This document shows positions 16,095-23,918 of a DNA stretch of 46,165 bases, piece by piece (position 1 is the first letter of the stretch; every line of letters starts with the position of its first letter). The notes beneath the pieces are model-generated. The model worked only from the letters and a program-made list of their open reading frames with translations. It was not told the DNA's origin and did not search any database. The stretch spans positions 1 to 46,165 of the forward strand of contig JAUWTM010000012.1 of NCBI GenBank assembly GCA_030614715.1, read 5' to 3'. The DNA is from Planctomycetota bacterium. Lineage in GTDB: Bacteria; JAJVIF01; JAPKYR01. The position numbers and the translations under genes are program-made.

Positions 16095-17477
16095 ATGCAA
16101 GACAGCACTGAAACCCAGTCAGTTAAGAACGCGGCCCTGCTTGTCGCGGTGCTGGCGTCATTCGTCACGCCGTTCATGGGATCCTCGATCAACATTGCAC
16201 TACCGGCGATCGGAGAGGAATTCCAGATGGACGCGGTCATGCTGGGATGGGTGGCGACATCGTACCTGCTCGCAGCGGCGCTTTTACTTCTGCCGTTCGG
16301 GAAACTGGCGGACATTCATGGACGAAAGAGGATCTTCGCGCTGGGGGTCTGGATCTACACGATCTCATCGCTGCTGTGTGGAGTGGCAACGATGCCGTTC
16401 CTCCTGATTCTCTGGCGGGTGGTTCAGGGATTCGGCAGCGCGATGATGTTCGGGACTGGTGTCGCGATCCTGACATCAGTTTTCCCCGTTGGAGAACGGG
16501 GCAGGGCGCTCGGGATCACGATTGCGTCAGTGTACATCGGGCTTTCGGTGGGTCCGTTTCTGGGCGGCCTGATGACCCAGCATCTGGGATGGCGAAGCAT
16601 TTTCCTGCTTAACGTACCGCTCGGACTTGTGATCATCGCCGCAATAATTCTAAGACTTAAAGGAGAATGGGCAGAGGCGAAGGGTGAAAAATTCGACGTT
16701 GTCGGCTCGATTATCTACGGGATCGGACTGGTCGCATTAATGTACGGGCTTTCCGAACTACCGGGATCGGTCGGAGTAATGCTTACGGGGATCGGATTGC
16801 TGTTAACTGTCGGATTTGTGTTCTGGGAGTTACGGGCAGTGAATCCAATCCTCGACATGAGGTTAATCAGGCGTAATACGGTATTTGCATTTTCGAACCT
16901 GGCAGCCCTGATCAATTACAGCGCGACATTTGCGGTTACATTCCTGCTCAGCCTGTACCTTCAGTATATAAAGGGGCTGGACCCGCAGCCTGCAGGGATC
17001 ATTCTCGTTGCGCAGCCGATAATGATGGCAATCTTTGCACCATATGCCGGGAAGCTCTCCGACCGCATGGAATCCAGGATCGTTGCGTCGATCGGTATGG
17101 GTCTCGCGGTGGTCGGTTTAATCATGCTTATCTTCCTGACCGATCGGACGTCGACAGCATATATAGTAATCAGTCTCATGATTCTGGGAACAGGCTTCGG
17201 GTTGTTTTCATCGCCGAATACGAACGCGATAATGAGTTCAGTCGAGCGCAGGTATTACGGGGTAGCGTCCGCGACCCTTGGAACCATGCGCCTTGTCGGG
17301 CAGATGTTCAGTATGGGGATTGCGATGCTGATATTCGCTTTGATAATCGGGAAAGTGCAGATAACACCTGAATATTACGGAGCGTTTCTTGTGAGTATAC
17401 GTACCGCGTTCATTATTTTCTCTGTGATGTGTTTCTGCGGTGTGTTTGCATCGATGGCAAGGGGCAGAATGAAGTGA
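16095..17477 (+). CDS. MFS transporter, DHA2-type (14 TM drug:H+ antiporter-like)
   Basis: A 460-aa membrane protein with about 14 predicted helices. The motif-A-like loop between helices 2 and 3, GKLADIHGRKRIF, and the helix-1 signature SSINIALPAIGEEF place it in the EmrB/QacA (DHA2) branch of the major facilitator superfamily, proton-driven exporters of hydrophobic compounds. A motif-C-like glycine-rich helix 5 (LGITIASVYIGLSVGPFLGG) is present, as expected for antiporters. It is divergent from the asparagine synthase gene and shares a 75-bp intergenic region with it. Substrate unknown. Confidence 0.9.
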   Translation: MQDSTETQSVKNAALLVAVLASFVTPFMGSSINIALPAIGEEFQMDAVMLGWVATSYLLAAALLLLPFGKLADIHGRKRIFALGVWIYTISSLLCGVATMPFLLILWRVVQGFGSAMMFGTGVAILTSVFPVGERGRALGITIASVYIGLSVGPFLGGLMTQHLGWRSIFLLNVPLGLVIIAAIILRLKGEWAEAKGEKFDVVGSIIYGIGLVALMYGLSELPGSVGVMLTGIGLLLTVGFVFWELRAVNPILDMRLIRRNTVFAFSNLAALINYSATFAVTFLLSLYLQYIKGLDPQPAGIILVAQPIMMAIFAPYAGKLSDRMESRIVASIGMGLAVVGLIMLIFLTDRTSTAYIVISLMILGTGFGLFSSPNTNAIMSSVERRYYGVASATLGTMRLVGQMFSMGIAMLIFALIIGKVQITPEYYGAFLVSIRTAFIIFSVMCFCGVFASMARGRMK

Positions 17478-17580
17478 TTACTAATGTGAATATCAAATTA
17501 GGCTGAGCTTGTGTATGGACGAAGTAGTTCTCTGTTGATACACTTCATTGTCAGACATGGAAAAATCCGAGTGAAGGGCA

Positions 17581-18912
17581 ATGAAGAGAATTGATCCAAA
17601 TGAATTGACAATACCCCGAGTATATTTTACGGAGTTTGATCGCATTACCTATTCGCAGGTTGCCTGGTCACCAGAAGACATTGAACATATAAGGCTTAAT
17701 CTTGAACGAAAAGTGAAGCTGTTTGGTTGTATTAAAGGTGTAGTAATTATCGCGACATCACATCTTTATGAATCGGAACTTGCGCAGGAATTTATCCAGG
17801 ATTATCCCATAGTGCTGGAGGAAGGTATTGTAAAACCTGCCTTGATATCAAAACACCAGACTTTCTCGGATTTCCTGTCTTACAAACGTGAGAAATCCAA
17901 CGAACAGGAAATGTATTCTGGAAAGGATAAGGACGTAATAGATAATATCCTGACCTGCTGTGTTAATGAGGTTGTGTCATGGGATGTCGAATCGACCTCG
18001 AAGTGGTTTGGAAACCGGATCAGGATGGACTTGCAGGATGAAAGGTCAGTACTGAGGCATTCACTCTGTGAAGTGCCCCAGAAAGTATTGGATGGAGTTA
18101 TTGGTCGGCTTGGCGAATTGGCGCAGCCATCGCGAGGCGAGATATATTTAATTGCAAAAGATTCAGGCAATCGCAAGTTATGGGCCAATCTATCTGAGTA
18201 TGCCGACCTGATTTATTATCTGTCAGGAGCCAGGGCTGTTAATTCAGAAGGAGTATTACCCCAGGAGAACCTCCTTGAATTCAGGATTACCGATCTGGGG
18301 TATCGAAAAACGAAGCTGTCTGAATTTGAAATTTTCTATAAAATCCTTGTTGGGATTATCAAGGAAAAAACAAAGAAAATTTTCCCGGTTGAAATTCTGG
18401 ACGCATTAACATTTGAGGAAATCATTGATCTCCGTAGGAGTGTATTGCATGAGGAGTTCATCGAAAAATATAATTCTCTGCTTGAATTGAGCAAGGATAG
18501 AATTGAAATTCTTGATGCTGAGCGTCTGGTCCTGACTTTAAAGGAAATAGAAGAACTCGATCAGGAACTCCACATATTATTTAATAACACCATTGAGAAG
18601 GAACTCAAATATCTAAAAAAGGCTGAAGTCGAATCCAAGGGATTGAAGGTGCTGTCAAATATCGGATCGATTCTTACGTTCTACGGGGCTGTGGAATCTG
18701 TAGTGCAGCTTTCAGTGAATACTCTGTCATTATTAGGTTTCGATCAGCTTATAATGCAGACAGAAGATAAAATTAATGGTTGCCTTTCAGCACTTGATAA
18801 AATGACAGATCGCTCATCGTTGAGCGACAAGCCGATCCTGCTGGATTATATTTCTGAAATCAGTAAACGATACGCTGGGAAATTATATGGGATCCCGAAA
18901 TACTTAAAATAG
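17581..18912 (+). CDS. Hypothetical protein, AT-rich orphan
   Basis: A 443-aa protein that I do not recognise. It is visibly more AT-rich than both neighbours, with many AAA, GAA, ATA and TTA codons, suggesting recent transfer. It has no signal peptide. The first half is mixed alpha/beta; the region 240-345 is strongly helical and charged (EILDAERLVLTLKEIEELD), possibly a coiled coil. Near residues 358-395 two hydrophobic stretches (GSILTFYGAVESVVQLSV, TLSLLGF) could be membrane-associating. It stands alone, 104 bp after the MFS gene and ending 9 bp from the stop of a convergent gene. A defence or toxin-like role is possible for such islands but nothing in the sequence proves it. Confidence 0.65.
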   Translation: MKRIDPNELTIPRVYFTEFDRITYSQVAWSPEDIEHIRLNLERKVKLFGCIKGVVIIATSHLYESELAQEFIQDYPIVLEEGIVKPALISKHQTFSDFLSYKREKSNEQEMYSGKDKDVIDNILTCCVNEVVSWDVESTSKWFGNRIRMDLQDERSVLRHSLCEVPQKVLDGVIGRLGELAQPSRGEIYLIAKDSGNRKLWANLSEYADLIYYLSGARAVNSEGVLPQENLLEFRITDLGYRKTKLSEFEIFYKILVGIIKEKTKKIFPVEILDALTFEEIIDLRRSVLHEEFIEKYNSLLELSKDRIEILDAERLVLTLKEIEELDQELHILFNNTIEKELKYLKKAEVESKGLKVLSNIGSILTFYGAVESVVQLSVNTLSLLGFDQLIMQTEDKINGCLSALDKMTDRSSLSDKPILLDYISEISKRYAGKLYGIPKYLK

Positions 18913-18921
18913 AATCGATCG

Positions 18922-21066
18922 TCACTTCCCCATGAACCCTATCTGCTCATACGCCGCGAAGGTTGCCAGTGTCGTCTCGAGCATGCACGCGAGTTCGATC
19001 GGTGGTCCCGTCTCTCCCCTGAGCCAGTTCGAGAACTCGATAAGCTCTTCCCTGTGACCCTTCTCGGCACCGCGATATTCGATCACCTGCGGGTGCGGTC
19101 CGTTGATTATCAGGTGCCTGTAGTCATCGATCGTGTAGACCCATCCACCCGCGTAGACCTCGACCCTCTCCTTCGGGTGTTCAGGTGCGCCGAGTGCGGT
19201 GTAAGTGATCTGTGCGATCGATCCATCCTCGTAGGTAAGCGAAAGCTGGACGTTGTCGTGCGGGAAGTATTGGTGGTCACCGGGTTTGATCGCCGTGGCC
19301 TTGAGATCTGCGAGAGTTGAGCGGGTCAGCGACGTGCACACGTCGATCATGTGGCATCCTTCGCCGACAATACGTCCTCCACCGGCGGGTCCGTGCGTCC
19401 AGTGGTCTTCCGGCAGGAATCCAGCGTTTACCGTGTAGATTATCAGCAGGGGATGATTACGGTTCGAAGTTTCCTCGCGGACCTTCGCTACAGCCGGGCT
19501 GAAACGACGGTTGAATCCTACAAGGTACGGTGTACCCTTCTCCTTGAGCATTTTGACAAGGGCAAGTGTTTCATCGCGATTGATTCCCATCGGTTTCTCA
19601 CAGAAAACCGCTTTTCCGTGCTCCGCGGCGAGTTTTGTAAGGGGCGCGTGCTGGTCGTGACGCGTGGTAATTATCACCACGTCGATCTCGGGATCCTTAC
19701 AGACCTCTACAGCATCCGATGAGTGTTTCTCGGCCTTGAATCGTTTCGCGCCAGACAACGCGGTAGGTGAGTGGATGTCGCAGACAGTGTGAATCCTGTA
19801 TCTGTCCTCCATGGCCTGGATGTTGGGGAGGTGTACGGCTGTCGCGAAATTCCCTGCGCCGATTATCCCTACGTTCAGAATTCCTTCTTTTTTAGGAGCC
19901 GGGTCGGTAATGTGTGTGATCGTCCGTTTAAGAAAATCCTCTTTTGGCTTGTCGGGGTAGGTCAGAACCACGAGCAGCGGACGGTTTTCCTCATCGGCAA
20001 GCGCCTCATACGCCTTGTCGGCTTCTTCGAGCGGGTACGTGCTGCTTATCAGCGGTGCAATATCGAGTTTATTTTCCGCTACAAGCTTAAGGTACTCCCG
20101 CATGTTACGGTTTTCGGTCCACCTGACGTATCCCAGCGGGTAATCGTGACCATCTTCTTCGTACGACTGGTCGTAGCGTCCGGGGCCGTAGGACGTGGAG
20201 ATCAGCACATCGAGTTCCTTCGGGTAAAGCTTGTTTCGATCAAGGCTGAGACCGACATCGCCCACAACAACAACCCGTCCCTTCCTCCTGCACATGTCGA
20301 GGGCCTGGTTAACAGGGGCATTGGCCGATGTTGCCGCGGTGATAACTACGAAATCCACTCCCGGACCACCCGAAAATTTCTGAGCTTCGATTACCGGGTC
20401 GGTTGTTCCGGCATTAATAACCATGTCGCAGCCGATTTCACTCGCTTCTGTGACACGAACGGGGTCCAGATCGAAACCGATGACACGTATCCCGGCGGCC
20501 TTGAGTATCTGCACAGTGATCTGGCCGAGCAGGCCAAGTCCAATCACAGCCGCGCATTCACCAAACGTGGGATTTGCCCTGCGGACACCCTGCATTGAGA
20601 TCGCACCCAGTGTGACGCTTGCAGCGTGTTCGAAAGAGACGTCATCGGGGATTGGAACCACCAGGTTTCTCGGTACGCAGACGACCTCGGCATGGTTTGC
20701 GTACGCTGCACCCGCCGCGGCGACTCTCTGGCCGGGAGTGATGTCGTCAATGCCCGTGCCGACCTCGATTACGCGTCCTGCGAGTGAGTATCCCGATGGA
20801 TTTCCAGCGTCGAGTTTACCGCGGACAGTATCAAGCGTTGCCTTGAGACCGCGGGTCATGATCATGTCGATGCCGCGCTTGATGAGTTCGGGCTTGCGAC
20901 GGGCTTTGTCGACAATGCTCTCGCCGGATGAGGTCACTGTAGCCATCTCAGTACCAGCGGAGATGCAACTCGCAACTGTCTGTATCAGAACATATCCAGG
21001 TTGCACCGGGGGTGCCGCGACATCCTGGATTTCAACCTGTCCTTTGCGTATGAGGAGTTGTTTCAT
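18922..21066 (-). CDS. Two-domain oxidoreductase: zinc-type alcohol dehydrogenase fused to Gfo/Idh/MocA dehydrogenase
   Basis: A 714-aa fusion. Residues 1-355 are a medium-chain (MDR) dehydrogenase: a GroES-like start (QPGYVLIQTVASCISAGTE) and the nucleotide motif VIGLGLLGQ near 173. The usual structural-zinc Cys cluster is not evident. Residues about 395-714 are a Gfo/Idh/MocA oxidoreductase with VGIIGAGNFATAVHL and the EKP motif in AVFCEKPMGI. This two-domain protein is known from polysaccharide gene clusters, where it probably oxidises or reduces nucleotide sugars; the exact reaction is not established to my knowledge. It lies 40 bp downstream of a UDP-sugar dehydrogenase gene. A TATAAT on the minus strand at 21101-21106 may give it an extra promoter. 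Confidence 0.9.
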   Translation of the reverse strand: MKQLLIRKGQVEIQDVAAPPVQPGYVLIQTVASCISAGTEMATVTSSGESIVDKARRKPELIKRGIDMIMTRGLKATLDTVRGKLDAGNPSGYSLAGRVIEVGTGIDDITPGQRVAAAGAAYANHAEVVCVPRNLVVPIPDDVSFEHAASVTLGAISMQGVRRANPTFGECAAVIGLGLLGQITVQILKAAGIRVIGFDLDPVRVTEASEIGCDMVINAGTTDPVIEAQKFSGGPGVDFVVITAATSANAPVNQALDMCRRKGRVVVVGDVGLSLDRNKLYPKELDVLISTSYGPGRYDQSYEEDGHDYPLGYVRWTENRNMREYLKLVAENKLDIAPLISSTYPLEEADKAYEALADEENRPLLVVLTYPDKPKEDFLKRTITHITDPAPKKEGILNVGIIGAGNFATAVHLPNIQAMEDRYRIHTVCDIHSPTALSGAKRFKAEKHSSDAVEVCKDPEIDVVIITTRHDQHAPLTKLAAEHGKAVFCEKPMGINRDETLALVKMLKEKGTPYLVGFNRRFSPAVAKVREETSNRNHPLLIIYTVNAGFLPEDHWTHGPAGGGRIVGEGCHMIDVCTSLTRSTLADLKATAIKPGDHQYFPHDNVQLSLTYEDGSIAQITYTALGAPEHPKERVEVYAGGWVYTIDDYRHLIINGPHPQVIEYRGAEKGHREELIEFSNWLRGETGPPIELACMLETTLATFAAYEQIGFMGK

Positions 21067-21106
21067 CTAACCTGTCCCACGCTTTATTATTGAGTCCCGG
21101 ATTATA

Positions 21107-22369
21107 CTAATCACCAACCCCTTTTACATGCACTTCGAATCCTGCTTCCCTGTATCGTGCAAGATCGAGAAAGTTACGGGTATCGAAGAGGATACGATTT
21201 CTCATCTTCTTCCCCAATTCCTCCGGTGCGAGGTATTTGAAATCGGAGTGGTCGGTCACTAGTAACAGTAAGTCCGCGTTGCTGATCGCTTCCTCAAGAT
21301 TGCTTAACTCGAAACCTGTCCCATTTTTAACGTGAGGATCGAATATTCTGAGATCGACCCTCTTCGACAGTTTCTCGATAATCCCGAACGCAGGTGATTC
21401 ACGTGTATCGTCCACGTTACCCTTGTAGCTGACTCCGAAAAGCGCCACGCACGGGTCGTCGATTTTCGCTTCCCTGAGGATGTCGATCACTCTTTCCGAT
21501 ACCATTTCAGGCTGTGTGTCGTTTATTGTCCTGGCCATGTTGATCAGTGTTGTCTCTCCCGGGAAGGCGCTCACAAGGAACCACGGGTCGACCGATATGC
21601 AGTGTCCGCCGACTCCCGGTCCGGGAAGATGCAGGTTAACCCTCGGATGCTTGTTCGCCAGCTCGATAACATCCCACGCCGATATATCTATCGCCTCGCA
21701 GATTGCACCGAGTTCATTTGAGAGGGCGATGTTTACGTCCCGGTACGTATTCTCCATGATCTTTGCGAGTTCGGCAGTCGTGCAGTCAGTCAGGTAAACA
21801 GGACCCTCGACAATGCCATCGTAAAGTTCCTTAGTCATCCGGGCTGATTCGGGAGTAATTCCCCCGATAATCCGTGCGTTCTGGATCAGTTCCCTGAGAA
21901 TCTGACCCGGCAGAACCCGCTCCGGGCAATGTGCAAGATGTATGTCCGTTCCGACCTTCCACCCGGCTTCCTTTAATCTGGGAGCGATAAAGTCCCTGCA
22001 TGTCCCGGGGGGTGACGTAGACTCGAGGATTATGAGGTCACCCTTCTTGAGGAGCGGAATGATGCTGTGTGTTGCATCCTCTACATAACTGAGATCGCAG
22101 TAGTTCTCATCGGTAAGAGGTGTCGGGACACAGATGATGTAAACATCTGCTGTTTCAGGTGTAGTAGATGCCCGAAGGTTACCGGAACCAACCGCTGCCT
22201 GCGCAAGTGTAAATAATCCGGGCTCCTCGATGTGAATCTGCCCGGCATTGATTATGTCTACAACTTTACGGTTCACATCGACACCGGTCACCCTGTGCCC
22301 GTGCGTTGCAAACAGGCTTGCGGTCGGCAGCCCGATGTACCCAAGTCCCAGCACGCATAAGGTCTTCAT
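21107..22369 (-). CDS. UDP-N-acetyl-D-mannosaminuronate dehydrogenase-like (WecC-type)
   Basis: A 420-aa nucleotide-sugar dehydrogenase. The NAD motif GLGYIG is at residues 8-13 and the catalytic Cys257 lies in GVGGHCISVDPWFLV. The GHCI.VDPWF form is typical of WecC (UDP-ManNAc to UDP-ManNAcA) and differs from the GHCIPVDPYYL enzyme at 879-2267, so the strain carries two types. Length is normal. It starts with a good ribosome-binding site (GAGGTGA) and a strong sigma70-like promoter at 22395-22423. WecB (UDP-GlcNAc 2-epimerase) is not in the window. It would supply an acidic amino sugar for a surface polysaccharide. Confidence 0.9.
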   Translation of the reverse strand: MKTLCVLGLGYIGLPTASLFATHGHRVTGVDVNRKVVDIINAGQIHIEEPGLFTLAQAAVGSGNLRASTTPETADVYIICVPTPLTDENYCDLSYVEDATHSIIPLLKKGDLIILESTSPPGTCRDFIAPRLKEAGWKVGTDIHLAHCPERVLPGQILRELIQNARIIGGITPESARMTKELYDGIVEGPVYLTDCTTAELAKIMENTYRDVNIALSNELGAICEAIDISAWDVIELANKHPRVNLHLPGPGVGGHCISVDPWFLVSAFPGETTLINMARTINDTQPEMVSERVIDILREAKIDDPCVALFGVSYKGNVDDTRESPAFGIIEKLSKRVDLRIFDPHVKNGTGFELSNLEEAISNADLLLLVTDHSDFKYLAPEELGKKMRNRILFDTRNFLDLARYREAGFEVHVKGVGD

Positions 22370-22394
22370 CTCATCACCTCTCAGACGTCATCGA

Positions 22395-22423
22395 ATTATA
22401 CCGACTACAGCGTGGTTTGTCAG
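22395..22423 (-). promoter_or_regulatory. Strong sigma70-type promoter for the WecC-like gene
   Basis: On the minus strand, -35 CTGACA (22418-22423), an exact 17-bp spacer and -10 TATAAT (22395-22400), followed by 25 nt and the ATG at 22369. Only one -35 base differs from consensus. Confidence 0.7.
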
Positions 22424-22527
22424 ATTTTACTGCCCGATGGTCCGTCAGAATGTTATTGGAAAAAATAATGCCCCTTCACTTATGTAAGGAGCAATGAATG
22501 TCTGGTTAATTTAAAAGTATGAAATTC

Positions 22528-23895
22528 CTAATCAAACAGCCTGACAGCATTGACCATGACGCTCAGGCCGGACAAAATTGTTCCGAGATCGATGGTTTCT
22601 CCCTGGTCCGGGATAAACAGGATATCCCCTGGTTCCATCATTACCGATTGCGGTGATCCGTGCGTTATTGACTCGACAATGTCTACTGTAAAGGTCTCAC
22701 TCTCCTCAAGGGGTGCCTGTGGATCCCTTGGTGGACGGATTATCGTAACGAATCTTAAATGGGCATCCGGATTCGCTCCACCGGCAAGCGTAAGGTAATC
22801 GAGAGGTGTTGAAAGCGGATTATACTCGTACGTTCCGGGTTCCCCGACCTCTCCAAGCACGTAGACATTGATCTCGGCTATTGTAGCATGCAGGTGATCC
22901 CTGTCGTGGAGCGGTATCTGTTCCAGGTCCTCCTCATCGAGCAGGTTCAGATTATAGTAGATCTGGGTCAGCTCTCCGGATTCATCGAAATTCTCAAGCA
23001 CGACACTCGACTTGTTATTCAACAGGCTGGGTTCGCCTGCCATGCGGATTACATCGGCCCATGTCTCACCCGGAAGGACCTCATACAGCCCTGAACGCCT
23101 GAAACCTTCTAGGTTAATTAGTACACCGGGATCCGGTACGTAGACAATGTCGCCGTACCCCATGTAGAAATTCCTGAGGTCAATTTCTCCTTCCAGCGTG
23201 AAGTCGAGTGGATCGACGATCGATACAAGCGGATTGATCTCGTCGAATTTACCCTCTGAAAACAGGTCGAGCGATCATTCGATTAGATTTCGCGATGGTT
23301 CCTCGTGCGAAACCAGTAAGTCCACAGGCTCAGGCAGGGCAGTGCGGCGTTCGCCGGTTACATGCACTATCCGACGGTGGTCCGTCGCCGTTGCAAGCTC
23401 GAATCTCTGCAGGAAGTCGAAAAATGTGGTCGCACCGCTGGCAGTGTAAAAGCCCGGCGTTTCCACATCGCCGTACACATAAAATTTAACCCTTGCCAGC
23501 TGGATAATCCGGATCGTGACCCATGAGTTCCGGTAGTATTCGTCGGTCAGGTCCTGAAGGGTCTGTCTTGCTTCAGTCAGCGTAAAATCCGCCAGTTGTA
23601 CCCGTCCTAGTACCGGGATCGCGACGTAGCCTTCCTCGTCGATCATCGGCTGGTATGACCTGACAACATCGCTGACAATTTCTATATGGATCATGTCGCC
23701 GGGATTGAGGCGGTAGTAGCCAACAAACAGGCTTGCGTCCTCTGAGCCCTCGAATGTGATCGTGCTTGTAATTGGTGTACCTGTTTCGGTCATGGATGCC
23801 CCGGATTCATCTGCCTGGGCGGGCAGGTGAGCGGGAGCAGCCATCAGCAGGGCTGTCAGAATTACCAGGATAAGGTATCGGCTGTGACGCAGCAT
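22528..23895 (-). pseudogene. Wza-like polysaccharide export protein interrupted by an in-frame TGA
   Basis: Two open segments, 23895-23275 and the region down to 22528, are in one frame and separated by a single TGA at 23275-23277. Read through, the product is 455 residues, about the length of a polysaccharide export (Wza/GumB) protein. Visible parts in order: signal peptide to APAHLPAQA; poly_export domain (YRLNPGDMIHIEI ... WVTIRII); SLBB (VKFYVYGDVETPGFY); the TGA; a second and third SLBB (NLEGFRRSGLYEVLPGE; INVYVLGEVGEPGTYEY); and a short C-terminal helix. It follows the Wzc-like gene by 23 bp, the usual partner. CGA or TGG to TGA, or a sequencing error, would explain the stop. An internal Met at 23163 could start only the C-terminal half. 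Confidence 0.85.
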
Positions 23896-23918
23896 GTTTT
23901 TATCCTCAACCTGCCGTC

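Noticed and set aside
23275-23277. TGA recoded as a sense codon genome-wide
   Set aside because: TGA is a normal stop in several intact genes here, including those ending at 5290, 5763, 6779 and 41921.
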